Source: JAMDEO01 sp963775295 (lineage in GTDB: Bacteria; Actinomycetota; Thermoleophilia; RBG-16-64-13). Taken from it: 64,000 nucleotides of DNA. A program made the position numbers and the translations under genes. Location: contig CAVZIK010000006.1 of NCBI GenBank assembly GCA_963775295.1, positions 496,001-560,000 of the forward strand, read 5' to 3'. The notes under the pieces were generated by a model. It was not told where the DNA came from and did not search any database. It saw only the letters and a program-made list of their open reading frames with translations. This document shows positions 1 to 8,721 of the stretch, one piece after another (position 1 is the first letter of the stretch; the number at the start of each line of letters is the position of its first letter).

Positions 1-127
1 GCGTACAACCGGCCAAGCGCCCCGCTGGCCCATAGTCAGCTTGCATACAACATATAGTATATCGGTGCATGCTATCACCCATATGTGGAGTGTAGAGAAC
101 GATCTGGACACTTCACCCTTAAATTCT

Positions 128-178
128 TTGCATCTAGCGGTAAACTTCGTTCTGTACGCCGAGGGCGGCTAGATGCAA
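128..178. promoter_or_regulatory. Inverted repeat in the leader of the two-component operon
   Basis: Two perfect 11-base arms (128-138 and 168-178, ttgcatctagc and its complement) are separated by 29 bases and lie about 75 bases upstream of the response-regulator start. There is no T-run, so it is not an obvious terminator. It could be an operator dyad or an mRNA leader structure; nothing else is recognisable in 1-252. Confidence 0.35.
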
Positions 179-252
179 CAACGACCGGCCTCGGCAACCG
201 CTGTCGCGGCACGCGCTGGACTCACGGGCGTCCTACGGAGGATAATCCTTGC

Positions 253-993
253 GTGGACGAACTCTTGCTCATCGTAGAGGATGACCCTTCCTTGCGGGAG
301 GTGATCCGGCTGGGACTGGAAGGCGAAGGCTACCGGGTCGTCACCGCTCCAGACGGTCACACGGCTTTGCAGACCTTTGCGTCCCACAAACCCGATTTAG
401 TGCTGCTCGATATCATGCTGCCCGGACTTGATGGATTCGCCGTGTGCAGGGAGTTGAGAAAGACTTCCTTGGTGCCCGTGCTCATGCTGACCGCGCGTTC
501 GTCTACGCTGGACGTTGTGGTGGGATTGGAATCGGGCGCCGATGACTATGTGACGAAACCTTTCGAGTTCCCCGAACTCGTGGCTCGGGTCCGCTCAGTG
601 TTGAGAAGGACCTCTGTGCGTTCGACGCCAGATAGTATTGCCGAGCCCGAGCCGGAGAAGCAGAGCGGCCACTCTGCTGATGCGGCCATCCTGGCCCTCG
701 GTCCGCTCTCGATCGACCCCGGCGCCTTCTCAGTCTGCCGCGAAGGAGAGGATATTCCACTGACGGTCACAGAGTTCCGCCTTCTGTACGAGCTCGCGCG
801 CCACGCCGGTCAGGCCCTCTCACGCGACCAATTGCTGGAGCTGATATGGGGCTATAGCTATCTTGGCGACAGTAGGTTGGTCGATGTCCACGTCCAGCGG
901 CTACGCGCCAAAATTGAGGAGGATGCAGCCCATCCCGTCCTCATTCTTACCGTGCGCGGCATCGGTTACCGAGCGAGCCGCTCTGGTGGCTGA
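253..993 (+). CDS. OmpR/PhoB-family response regulator
   Basis: DNA-binding response regulator of 246 residues. The receiver domain (about 1-120) has the acidic pair at 10-11, the phosphoacceptor Asp53 in the LLDIMLPG motif, Thr80 and Lys102. A winged-helix trans_reg_C domain follows at about 150-245, ending in the usual VRGIGYR motif. The GTG start at 253 is chosen because the receiver fold begins there and a ggag lies a little upstream; the open frame runs 56 codons further up but encodes no recognisable domain. It overlaps the downstream histidine kinase by 8 bases, so they are co-transcribed and probably cognate. The signal sensed is unknown. Being of OmpR/PhoB type, it would be expected to bind direct repeats with about 11-base spacing. 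Confidence 0.93.
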   Translation: MDELLLIVEDDPSLREVIRLGLEGEGYRVVTAPDGHTALQTFASHKPDLVLLDIMLPGLDGFAVCRELRKTSLVPVLMLTARSSTLDVVVGLESGADDYVTKPFEFPELVARVRSVLRRTSVRSTPDSIAEPEPEKQSGHSADAAILALGPLSIDPGAFSVCREGEDIPLTVTEFRLLYELARHAGQALSRDQLLELIWGYSYLGDSRLVDVHVQRLRAKIEEDAAHPVLILTVRGIGYRASRSGG

Positions 994-2491
994 GTCGCAC
1001 GCGCGCCACCAGGTCCGAGCGAAGCGTTCGTTGCGCAGGCGTGTAGCGTTCACGTTCGCGGTTTCCATCGTGGTTACCGCATTGGCGCTCGCCCTGTCCG
1101 CCTACTTCATTACCAGTTCGACGCAAGCCGACGACGCGCTCGACAAAGCTCTGACGCAAGCGCGGTTCAACTTGCTCTTGGCAGACTCCATGCTGCCCCC
1201 GAATCCGCAACCAGCAGATTACACGACTTTTTTGAAGGCTCTAGAGATCCGAGGCGACTTCTCCACCCTCATCGAAGCCGGCTCGCAGACATACTTGTCC
1301 GGGCCTCAAGTGGAGAAGAGTCTTGTCAGTGATGAACTGGCGGCCAAGATCGCCGAGGGACGACTTGGGTATCAGACCGTCATTATGGCCGGCCAGCCAA
1401 CCATCGCCGTTGGAGGGCATGTCCGCTCGGCAGACTTGTCTCTCTACTTCTTCTTTCCCCAAGGCTCCCGCTTGGCTGAGTTGACCCGGCTTCGCGACAT
1501 CCTTCTCATAGGAGGAGCTATCCTCGCGGTCTTAGGGGCGTTGGCCGGTTACTGGCTTGCCCGGCGCGTGGTGGCTCCCGTCGGGGTCGCAAGCATTGCG
1601 GCGGAACGAATGTCCCGAGGAGACCTCGACATCAGGCTGCAAGAGGGCAACGACGAATTCGGGGTGCTCGCTGGCTCATTCAACCGTATGGCCGAGAACC
1701 TTCAAGCAAAGCTGGACGATCTGGAAGCCGGACAAGCCCGAGAACGGCGGTTCGTAGCCGACGTAGCCCACGAGTTACGCACCCCGGTGTCTGCCCTGGT
1801 GGGGGAGGCCTCTCTGTTGAAGGCTCGTCTGGAGACGGATCCCGGAGCTTGTCCGCTCGGGGTGGCGCAGTTGGCCAGACTCGTCAGCAACGACATAGCC
1901 CGCCTGCGCCAGCTGGTCGACGATCTTCTTGAGATCAGCCGGCTCGATGCCAAGGCGGCCGAAACGGTGCTGGAACCAGTGGATTTGGGAAGCTTCATTG
2001 GTCAACTCGTGCGAGCGCACGGGTGGTCCAACACAGTTAGGATCATCGAGGAGACGGGGCCTGCACGCGCCGCGACCAAGGAAAGTCCGGACGCGTCTCG
2101 ATACATGCTTCGCACCGACAAGCGACGGGTGGAACGGATCCTCGTCAACCTCATAGAGAATGCTCTCCGGCACGGCTTGATGCCGGTCACCGTCGAGATT
2201 CATCGCTGGGAAGACCCCGGGAGCCCAGAGGCCTTGCTGCCGAAGGACCCCGCCGGGGCCATCCTGAGCATCGCTGTGACAGACAGCGGTCCCGGCATCC
2301 CCCAGGACCACTTGGGCCACATCTTCGATCGTTTCTACAAGGCGGATCCGAGCCGTTCTTCCAGCCCCGGCAGCGGACTGGGGCTTGCGATTGCTCGGGA
2401 GAACGCTCGCCTTTTGGGCGGCGATCTGGTCGCGGGGAATGCGCCCCACCGCGGGGCTAGCTTTATTCTCACACTTCCGATTTCCAACTGA
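986..2491 (+). CDS. Membrane sensor histidine kinase
   Basis: Sensor kinase of 501 residues. It has TM1 at about 21-43, an extracytoplasmic sensor of about 125 residues without a recognisable fold, TM2 at about 171-193, a HAMP linker, and a HisKA domain with the phosphorylated His262 in the AHELRTP motif. The ATPase domain has an N box (LVNLIENALRHG), a G1 box (DSGPGIP) and a G2 box (GSGLGLAIA). The GTG start at 986 lies inside the end of the regulator gene (8-base overlap), giving translational coupling. The upstream in-frame region duplicates regulator sequence in another frame and is not used. It likely phosphorylates the preceding regulator; the envelope gene immediately downstream suggests a cell-surface signal, which is inference. 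Confidence 0.93.
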   Translation: MAESHARHQVRAKRSLRRRVAFTFAVSIVVTALALALSAYFITSSTQADDALDKALTQARFNLLLADSMLPPNPQPADYTTFLKALEIRGDFSTLIEAGSQTYLSGPQVEKSLVSDELAAKIAEGRLGYQTVIMAGQPTIAVGGHVRSADLSLYFFFPQGSRLAELTRLRDILLIGGAILAVLGALAGYWLARRVVAPVGVASIAAERMSRGDLDIRLQEGNDEFGVLAGSFNRMAENLQAKLDDLEAGQARERRFVADVAHELRTPVSALVGEASLLKARLETDPGACPLGVAQLARLVSNDIARLRQLVDDLLEISRLDAKAAETVLEPVDLGSFIGQLVRAHGWSNTVRIIEETGPARAATKESPDASRYMLRTDKRRVERILVNLIENALRHGLMPVTVEIHRWEDPGSPEALLPKDPAGAILSIAVTDSGPGIPQDHLGHIFDRFYKADPSRSSSPGSGLGLAIARENARLLGGDLVAGNAPHRGASFILTLPISN

Positions 2492-2510
2492 GGTGGACCG
2501 GCACTTAGTC

Positions 2511-2531
2511 CGTTCGTAACACGATCGTTAC
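2511..2531. promoter_or_regulatory. Candidate OmpR-family direct-repeat box
   Basis: Two related 10-mers, cgttcgtaac (2511-2520) and cgatcgttac (2522-2531), match at 8 of 10 positions with an 11-base period, the spacing typical of OmpR/PhoB-family sites. The same bases also form a short dyad, GTAAC-N6-GTTAC (2516-2531). The site sits about 95 bases before the GerMN lipoprotein gene and just after the kinase gene. Binding by the neighbouring regulator is inference. Confidence 0.35.
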
Positions 2532-2624
2532 CGAATTGCCGCACGGCTGTGACGTCCGGGATCAAGAATAGAAATGCAAACAGTTGAGCGGGCTGGCCGT
2601 CTGAGGCCCGAACGAGGAGGGGTG

Positions 2625-3554
2625 ATGAAGCATTCGATGACCATCACGATTGCGGTCTTAATACTGCTGTCGGTGCTTCTGTCCGCAGGAGGGTGCGGCG
2701 TGGGAAATGGCGTGGGGGACGGCGGGACGGTCAGCACAGGCTCGGCCAGTTCAGAAACGACCGTTACTATCGCGCCCCAAGAGACCACGACCACGCTCAA
2801 GGCCCTGACCACCACAACGAGCGCGTCTCCCGCCCAAGAAACCATGACCGTCAATGTCTACTACTCACGAGACGAGAAGATGTGCGCGGTGTCACGGGTG
2901 CTGCCCAAAACCGTGGAGGTTGGCGCGGCCGCGATGAAGGCGCTGCTTGAGGGCCCCACGTCAGACGAGAGGACCGCGGGTTTAACGAGCACCATCCCGG
3001 ACGGGACGACCTTCCTCGGACTGACCATCGCGAATGGCATTGCTACAGTTGACCTGTCCAAAGAATACGCTTCGGGCGGTGGCAGTCTGTCGATGGCCAT
3101 GAGACTAGCCGAAGTGGTCTTCACCCTCACCCAGTTCGACACCGTCAAGGGCGTAAATTTCCAGCTTGACGGAGAGCCGGTGGAGGTATTCGGCGGCGAA
3201 GGCATCGTACTCGACCACCCGGTCAACCGCTCCGATTATGAAGATCTCTCCCCGGCGATCCTGGTGGAATCACCAACGCTGGGGCAGACGATCAGCAGCC
3301 CACTCCGCATATACGGAACGGCCAATGTCTTTGAGGCAGTGTTCAAGATCGATATCGTGGACTGGGACGGGCTGATCATCGCCGAAACGACGGTCACGGC
3401 CAGTTCCGGAACCGGCACGCGAGGTGCCTTCGATATCACCATCCCATTCAAGGTCGACAAGACCGGCAGCGGCTCCATTATCGTGTTCTCGGAATCGCCC
3501 AAGGACGGCTCGCAGATCAACGTGATCGAAACACCGTTGCAGCTCAAGAAATAG
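2625..3554 (+). CDS. GerMN-Gmad2 domain lipoprotein
   Basis: Exported protein of 309 residues. The N-terminus has a hydrophobic segment ending in a lipobox-like SAGGC, so it is probably a lipoprotein. A Thr/Ser-rich spacer (about 30-70) follows, then a GerMN domain (about 75-200, with the motifs VYYSRDEKM, LLEGPTSDE and VDLSKEY) and a Gmad2 immunoglobulin-like domain (about 210-305). GerMN-Gmad2 proteins occur in spore germination proteins and also in many non-sporulating actinobacteria as envelope lipoproteins; the biochemical role is not settled. ATG 2625 is chosen because it follows a strong aacgaggagggg ribosome site. It is on the same strand as the upstream two-component genes, 133 bases downstream, with a possible operator between. 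Confidence 0.85.
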   Translation: MKHSMTITIAVLILLSVLLSAGGCGVGNGVGDGGTVSTGSASSETTVTIAPQETTTTLKALTTTTSASPAQETMTVNVYYSRDEKMCAVSRVLPKTVEVGAAAMKALLEGPTSDERTAGLTSTIPDGTTFLGLTIANGIATVDLSKEYASGGGSLSMAMRLAEVVFTLTQFDTVKGVNFQLDGEPVEVFGGEGIVLDHPVNRSDYEDLSPAILVESPTLGQTISSPLRIYGTANVFEAVFKIDIVDWDGLIIAETTVTASSGTGTRGAFDITIPFKVDKTGSGSIIVFSESPKDGSQINVIETPLQLKK

Positions 3555-3585
3555 CGCCAGTTCCCTATGACGGCTCCCACAGCAG

Positions 3586-3632
3586 GAGCCGCCCCCGAGG
3601 TCGGCTAGAGCGGTCGGCCTCGAGGGCGGCTC
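3586..3632. terminator. Bidirectional terminator between convergent genes
   Basis: Arms 3586-3600 and 3618-3632 pair over 15 bases with one mismatch around a 17-base loop, between the ends of the GerMN gene and the LuxR-type regulator gene. It is followed by a moderately T-rich stretch on the plus strand. Confidence 0.75.
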
Positions 3633-3634
3633 AT

Positions 3635-6574
3635 CTATTTCTTGCTGCTCGACATTTGCCCCCGACCCATGCCCGCCGGGCCTGCACGGCGAGCGCGATG
3701 GTAGCTCTGAAAGACCAGTGTCGCTTGAAGCCGACTAGCGACTTCCAGCTTTCGGAACACATGGTTCGCGTGAGTCTTCACTGTCTTTTCCGTGATGAAG
3801 AGCTTGGTCGCGATGACTTTGTTGGGCATCCCAAGAGAGATCATCTTAAGGACCTCTCGCTCCCTGTCGGTTAGGGACTCGACACGCTCCAGTATTCCGG
3901 AAGTCAACTCGTCGCTTGGCAGCTGCAGGGCCCCCGTCGACGAAAGTGCGCGCGGGCGAGGGAGGCCGAGAGAAACATCAGTGGGATATGTTGATCCCCG
4001 TGCCAATTCGTGGAAGTAGTCCTGCAGCCGGCGGGGAAGCCCAGGTAGTATCTTCTCCCTTAAGAACCGGCCGGCCTCGAAACGATCGCAGAGAGCAAAG
4101 ATTGGGATAGCGAGCTGAGCTTCCTGGCGGAAGAAGTGAACGTGCTGATGTTCTTCCGCCAGTTTCATGCATTCCGTCAGCATCCGAGCGGCTTCGTTCT
4201 CCCGCCCCGAGATGGCGCATAGCCAGCCAAGGTAGAGGAGTCCGGGGGTCAGGGAACCGATCAACCCAAGTCGCCTACTGACGGCGACCGTTTCCTCCAG
4301 GGCGACTCGTCCCTCTTCCTCCCTCCGAAGATGGACTAAGTCTATGCCGGCTCCGGTGGACGCGCGGATGCGTTCGAACTCCGCTAGCCGCCGTGCATCG
4401 ACAATTTCAAGCGCGTGTTTGTGGTGCTCAAACGCAAGACGAGGATTCCTGTTGCGACGACAAAGGTCGCCAAGCATATCCTCAGCCCAGAACAGCTCCT
4501 CTGCGTCATCGGCTCTCCGGGCAAGTTCCTGGGCCTCCCGAATACGAGCGAGCGCACGGCGGTAGTCCCAAGCGCCTAGAGCCGCCGCCGCCTGGTTCAG
4601 AAGGGCGGACATCTCCACGAACCCATACCCCCGTGTGCGAGCAAGCTTGAGGCATTCTGCAGCGTGAGCCTCTGCTGCGCCGTATTCTCCGGTGGCGCAT
4701 TCCAAGATTGCAGCTCCATTGAGCGCAAACGCGCGCAGTGGGCTACCCGCCGAAGAACAGGCGTCCAGAGCCTTCCCCGCCCACTGCTTTGCAACTCGAT
4801 AATGACCGAGTGAGTGGAAGAGTCGAGCCCGGTGTTGGGCGAGACGGGCCGCCAAAGCCGAGCGCTCAGAGGGAGGGACGAGTGCAAGAGCCTTTTCCCA
4901 GTTCTCAGCGGCTTCGTCCCAACGACAAAGGCTAACCAGCACAAGTCCTTCGCATACCAAGACCTCGGCTTTCTCCGTCGATGAGCGGGCCAGCGGACGG
5001 CATCGCTCAAGCACAGACAGACTCTCTCGCCAGAGACCCTGGTTGACAAGGCAGAAGGTTAATCCTAACAGGGCCAAGAGCAGCCCCTCCTTGTCGTCCT
5101 TCGTCGTCGCCAGTAGTTGGGCGGCTCGCTCATAGGAACTTCTCGCGAGAGTGTAATTACTTCTTTGTTGTAGGATTCGAGCCCTGGCTACGAGCAGCCA
5201 TGGTTGCCCTTCCAGAGCGCTTTCCGGAATCAAGTCATACCACGCCTCGCGAACAAAGTTCGCCACGGCATTCAGTGATGACACCGCCAGCGTTCGCAAC
5301 TGGCCCGCGGCTTTGTCCCAAGCACACGCCCGAAGATAGAGGTATGCGGCTTGATATGTCTCCCCCTGACGCTCAAGATGGCTTGCGGCCCTTTGCACCA
5401 ACTCAAGCCCCGACGGGTCACGCCACGCCTCTCGCTCGGCAAAGCCCCTTAATAGTGGATGGAGCGTGAAGCTTCGTCGACCTGTCCGTGCTACCAGAAA
5501 TCCGCGAGCAACGAAATCCTCCAGGATGGACTCTGCCTCTTCGGGTGCGCCGGGCAGATAGTCGCCATCCCGAGGAAAGACGACCCGGGGAAGGAGACCA
5601 GCCGCCAGCAGGACCCGGGCCACATGCGGCTCCATTCCCGAAAAGATGTGCGCCTCTAGATATGTGCGCAGATCGCGACCCCTCGAGATAACGGCGACCA
5701 CATCCTTGCGGCGGATGTCGGCGCGACCGGCAAGCAAATGTTGGCCGAGAAGGGCCAACGCGGCCGGCCAACCCTCCGTAAGCCGCCACAGGGCTCTCGC
5801 TTCAGAGGGCTGAAGATGGACTTCCCAGTTCCCTTGGGCCCACGCGGCCACCTCCCGTGGCGTCAGTCGAAGCTCCCGCCCCTGTAGCTTTACAAGGCGA
5901 CCCCCCAGGTTTACCGACTCCAAGCCAAGAAGCACCGGCTTTCGAGACGCCAGGAGCACCGTCCAACCTGGGGGCAAACCTCGTGCGATTAACTCGAGAG
6001 CCTCCAAGACCTGGGGAGAGGAGTCGACAAGATGGACATCGTCGATTGCTATAAGGTTCTTCTGCCCTTGCCTAGCTGACATGAACTCTCCCAAGGCCGC
6101 GACCAACTCCAGAGTGGCGTCTTGAGATCTTCCTTGCCCGGGCCAACCCAGAACGGGGACCGCGGGAAGATCGACCATGTCCATACCTATCCCCGCCATT
6201 AGGCGACGTAGGAAGCTGACCGCATCACGGTCGGTCTCGTCTGTAGCGTAATAGACGGTTTGTCCCTCGGCTGAAGAGAGTAGATCTACGATGAAAGCGG
6301 TCTTCCCGTATCCAGGCCCTGCGACTACTGAGATTACGCCCCCGGCCCGCGCGGGCTCGACGAGCGCGCGCAGCCGGGGGCGACCCAGCACGAAGCCCTG
6401 GTGGGGCAGGCTGAGCTTGGCCGTGAGGACCCTTTGTGACTCCGTCGCGTCCGGCGAGTAGATCACCGGCATCCCTTGCCTGGCTCGGTCGTCGGGCTCG
6501 AAAGATCGATTAACAAATAAAGTCTCCACAAATGGCTCCAGCATGTCAATGTCAATCAGCGAAGTCCAGGTCAA
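3635..6574 (-). CDS. MalT-like LuxR-family ATPase regulator
   Basis: Large transcriptional regulator (up to 979 residues) of the MalT/LAL architecture. A P-loop NTPase occupies about 60-350 (Walker A AGPGYGKT at 85-92; Walker B NLIAIDDV at about 173-180). A winged-helix and a long TPR-like helical sensor fill about 350-890, and a LuxR-type HTH lies at about 905-965 (LTDREREVLKMISLGMPNK, then FITEKTVKTHANHVFRKL). Family knowledge: ATP and an inducer drive oligomerisation and activation. The start is uncertain: TTG 6574, ATG 6544 and GTG 6466 (the last preceded by aaggg) are all possible, and residues before about 50 show no conserved motif. It lies 24 bases after the SSB-like gene on the same strand, so they are probably co-transcribed. 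The inducer and targets are unknown. Confidence 0.88.
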   Translation of the reverse strand: MTWTSLIDIDMLEPFVETLFVNRSFEPDDRARQGMPVIYSPDATESQRVLTAKLSLPHQGFVLGRPRLRALVEPARAGGVISVVAGPGYGKTAFIVDLLSSAEGQTVYYATDETDRDAVSFLRRLMAGIGMDMVDLPAVPVLGWPGQGRSQDATLELVAALGEFMSARQGQKNLIAIDDVHLVDSSPQVLEALELIARGLPPGWTVLLASRKPVLLGLESVNLGGRLVKLQGRELRLTPREVAAWAQGNWEVHLQPSEARALWRLTEGWPAALALLGQHLLAGRADIRRKDVVAVISRGRDLRTYLEAHIFSGMEPHVARVLLAAGLLPRVVFPRDGDYLPGAPEEAESILEDFVARGFLVARTGRRSFTLHPLLRGFAEREAWRDPSGLELVQRAASHLERQGETYQAAYLYLRACAWDKAAGQLRTLAVSSLNAVANFVREAWYDLIPESALEGQPWLLVARARILQQRSNYTLARSSYERAAQLLATTKDDKEGLLLALLGLTFCLVNQGLWRESLSVLERCRPLARSSTEKAEVLVCEGLVLVSLCRWDEAAENWEKALALVPPSERSALAARLAQHRARLFHSLGHYRVAKQWAGKALDACSSAGSPLRAFALNGAAILECATGEYGAAEAHAAECLKLARTRGYGFVEMSALLNQAAAALGAWDYRRALARIREAQELARRADDAEELFWAEDMLGDLCRRNRNPRLAFEHHKHALEIVDARRLAEFERIRASTGAGIDLVHLRREEEGRVALEETVAVSRRLGLIGSLTPGLLYLGWLCAISGRENEAARMLTECMKLAEEHQHVHFFRQEAQLAIPIFALCDRFEAGRFLREKILPGLPRRLQDYFHELARGSTYPTDVSLGLPRPRALSSTGALQLPSDELTSGILERVESLTDREREVLKMISLGMPNKVIATKLFITEKTVKTHANHVFRKLEVASRLQATLVFQSYHRARRAGPAGMGRGQMSSSKK

Positions 6575-6598
6575 GTTTCCAGGCTCTCGGCTCCACGC

Positions 6599-6886
6599 CT
6601 ACAAATACTCGAGCCTTTTGGCGACTATGGACACGGCCTTCCGCTCCTCCCCGTCCTTCTCATAAACATCTTGGCGAAGAGAGCCTTCCACCGCGATACG
6701 GCGGCCCTTGCCTAAATGGTCCCCTGCTGCCTCTGCCTGCGAGTTCCATGCTTTGATACGGAAGAAGTCCGCCTCCTCAGCATTGCGGTCCACGGCCAAG
6801 ATGAAGCTGCTAACCTTGGATCCTCCGTTGACCTCTTTGACGTCTACGTCAGTGGCAAGACGCCCGATTAGGTGTACGCTGTTCAC
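6599..6886 (-). CDS. Short SSB-like OB-fold protein
   Basis: A 95-residue protein with the single-stranded DNA-binding protein signature: the opening NSVHLIGRLATDVDV, the middle SSFILAVDRN and FFRIKAWNSQAE, and the ending GKGRRIAVEGSLRQDVY. Normal bacterial SSB is about 150-180 residues with a disordered linker and an acidic tip that recruits partners. Here the protein stops right after the OB fold, so the tail is absent. The GTG start at 6886 follows aaggaggagatc, an excellent ribosome site. It is a paralogue-type mini-SSB rather than the housekeeping SSB (usually beside rpsF/rpsR). Being upstream of the MalT-like regulator, it may act with a DNA-uptake or stress regulon; that is speculation. 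Confidence 0.82.
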   Translation of the reverse strand: MNSVHLIGRLATDVDVKEVNGGSKVSSFILAVDRNAEEADFFRIKAWNSQAEAAGDHLGKGRRIAVEGSLRQDVYEKDGEERKAVSIVAKRLEYL

Positions 6887-7263
6887 GATCTCCTCCTTGC
6901 TGCGGTTTTGTCATCCCTTGACTGTCGGGAACCGCAGGATAATCGGAGGCTTGTCTGGGACAAATACAACCTAAGGTTGAACAGCGCCTGATATGTATTT
7001 TCGGTCGGCAGCAACCGAAGAAACGAGGCTCTGGAATCCAGCTCAGACTTGTCGACGGATAGGCCGAGCCCGGCGTAGCCACCAATTCTGCTCGAACGCC
7101 CATACCCTGTGGCCTCGGAGAGGGTTCGCCTGGACAGCCGGCCGCACAGCGTGGCCGCTTCTTTCGGGTTAAGCAAGTAGATTCGGCCGGTGTCCCCAGG
7201 AGTGGGAGACGTCGGGCGAGCTACGTTGACGAGAATTGGAGGCCGTTCGGAAAGGCGCGTCAT
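6883..7263 (-). CDS. Possible small hypothetical protein upstream of the SSB-like gene
   Basis: Open frame of 126 codons whose TGA overlaps the GTG of the SSB-like gene in a GTGA, the coupling seen elsewhere in this window, which is the main argument for it being real. The protein is basic and rich in Arg/Ser/Leu, has no recognised motif, and its C-terminal third (SRQSRDDKTAARRRS) is low in complexity because it runs through the SSB ribosome site. Other open frames overlap the same stretch. If it is not a gene, 6887-7439 is a 553-base gene-free region holding only the hydrolase promoter and whatever drives the SSB/regulator transcript. Confidence 0.3.
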   Translation of the reverse strand: MTRLSERPPILVNVARPTSPTPGDTGRIYLLNPKEAATLCGRLSRRTLSEATGYGRSSRIGGYAGLGLSVDKSELDSRASFLRLLPTENTYQALFNLRLYLSQTSLRLSCGSRQSRDDKTAARRRS

Positions 7264-7362
7264 CCGCGATAAGGAAGACCATCACGCCCAAGTTCTCGCC
7301 GATTGACCTCGGGTCTCAGCGTAGACGAACCGAGCACCGGTGATAACGACCAAAGACAGAAG

Positions 7363-7391
7363 TTGTCTCTTCCACGGCGCGGAAATATAGT
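7363..7391 (+). promoter_or_regulatory. Sigma70-type promoter of the alpha/beta hydrolase gene
   Basis: A -35 element TTGTCT (7363-7368), an exact 17-base spacer and a -10 element TATAGT (7386-7391) lie about 50 bases before the hydrolase ATG. It is the only good promoter match in this intergenic region. Confidence 0.6.
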
Positions 7392-7439
7392 GGTCAGTAG
7401 GCAGCGAACGCATCGAGTGACGACAACCAGGGAGCCATA

Positions 7440-8222
7440 ATGGGCGAGCCGACAGAGACGGGTAATGTAGAGGCCAATGGAGCCGAGTTCTACTACGAGA
7501 TACGGGGAAATGGCCCGAAGCTTCTACTCATTCCGGGGGCCGAAGGTGACGCCGAGGAGTATCTGCGCGTCGCAGAAATGCTGGAGGACAAGTTCACCAT
7601 CCTCAGCTATGATCGTCGCGCTTTCAGCCGCAGCCCGCGTCCGGCCGGCTACGCTGGTACAACTGTCGAGGAACAAGCTGACGATGCAGCCGCGCTACTC
7701 GAAGCTCTCGACTTCGGACCCGCGGCAGTCTGGGGCAACAGCTCCGGCGCCATCATCGCATTGAGCCTGATTCTACGGCATCCAGAGAGGGTCCGAAAAG
7801 CAATGCTCCACGAGCCGCCTCTTTTCTCTGGGATGGACGACTGGAAATCGGTGCTGGCTTTTCTTAAGGATGCTACCGTCGACGGCAAGGTGCCGTTTCT
7901 GCGCATGCTGACGGGTGACGACATATACAACGGTTTCTCCGAAGGCTATCGCAAGCGCCTAGCGGCAGATCGGACCTGGATTGACCACGAGTTTGACGTA
8001 TTCGAGTACTACGGACCTTCCGATGAGGAACTGGCTGCGGTCAAGACGCCCGTCGTCGTGTTCTACGGAGCCGACAGTCCTCCGTTCTTCGGCGAAGCTG
8101 CCCGCTGGCTCGGGGAGCGCTTGGATACCGAGGTCCGCGTGATCCCTGGGGGTCATGGCGTGCACTACGCGTTGCCGGAAGAAGTGGTCCGAGTCCTCGT
8201 GCCCTTCCTGACGGCGGGATAG
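7440..8222 (+). CDS. Alpha/beta hydrolase
   Basis: A 260-residue alpha/beta-hydrolase-fold enzyme. The nucleophile elbow is GNSSG with Ser101, the acid is probably Asp212 (FYGADSPP) and the histidine His239 (PGGHGVHY). The oxyanion region LLLIPGAEGD is near residue 28. It resembles the small esterase/haloperoxidase-like group; the substrate cannot be read from sequence. No signal peptide, so cytoplasmic. ATG 7440 follows a gggag site at good spacing and a well-formed promoter. It looks monocistronic, with 135 bases before the next gene. Confidence 0.88.
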   Translation: MGEPTETGNVEANGAEFYYEIRGNGPKLLLIPGAEGDAEEYLRVAEMLEDKFTILSYDRRAFSRSPRPAGYAGTTVEEQADDAAALLEALDFGPAAVWGNSSGAIIALSLILRHPERVRKAMLHEPPLFSGMDDWKSVLAFLKDATVDGKVPFLRMLTGDDIYNGFSEGYRKRLAADRTWIDHEFDVFEYYGPSDEELAAVKTPVVVFYGADSPPFFGEAARWLGERLDTEVRVIPGGHGVHYALPEEVVRVLVPFLTAG

Positions 8223-8357
8223 ACGGGGCGAAGTGCGCCGGACTTCGGCCTAAACTTCGGGTCAACTCCTACCGATAAGGAGGATGTAGGAAACATCGCG
8301 GCAGACTCTCCGCGAGCATCACGTCGTCAGGCTATAGGGCCTGGGAGAAGAGGGAAC

Positions 8358-8690
8358 GTGAACGTTGGCCCGAATGGCGAGGTATTGCGCGCTGTGTCAT
8401 CGAAGATCTTCTGTAAGGCTTGCGCCTCGCCTCTCGTGCAGGCCTCGGATTGGTCGCAGGAAGATGCCACGAACTGGCACGTTCGCATCTGGTGCCCTGA
8501 GTGCGGATTCGAACGCGAGGCCGTCCTTGATCGCTCTGAGGTGGCATACCTATCCTTAGCCATCGAAGGGGGATTCGCCTATGTTTTGGAAGCTCTTGCA
8601 GAGTTGCAGGACATGCCCGAGAGCAGCGGCGATCCTATCGACCTCGTGATGCGCCTCAGATCGGAGAGCATCGCTCCCGCCAGTATCTAG
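8358..8690 (+). CDS. Zinc-ribbon hypothetical protein
   Basis: A 110-residue protein with two CxxC pairs (FCKAC at about 18-22 and WCPEC at about 45-49) that should bind one zinc ion as a ribbon, followed by a helical C-terminal half (SEVAYLSLAIEGGFAYVLEAL). I do not recognise the family beyond its general similarity to small actinobacterial zinc-ribbon proteins of unknown role. It starts at GTG 8358. No conserved operon partner is evident; the OsmC gene follows after its own promoter/operator. Confidence 0.75.
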   Translation: MNVGPNGEVLRAVSSKIFCKACASPLVQASDWSQEDATNWHVRIWCPECGFEREAVLDRSEVAYLSLAIEGGFAYVLEALAELQDMPESSGDPIDLVMRLRSESIAPASI

Positions 8691-8721
8691 CCGTTCCGTC
8701 CAAGCCCAAACCGTTATTTGG

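Noticed and set aside
2511..2531. A GTAAC-N6-GTTAC dyad as a TetR/LacI-type operator
   Set aside because: No such regulator is nearby, and the 11-base direct-repeat reading fits the adjacent OmpR-type regulator better.
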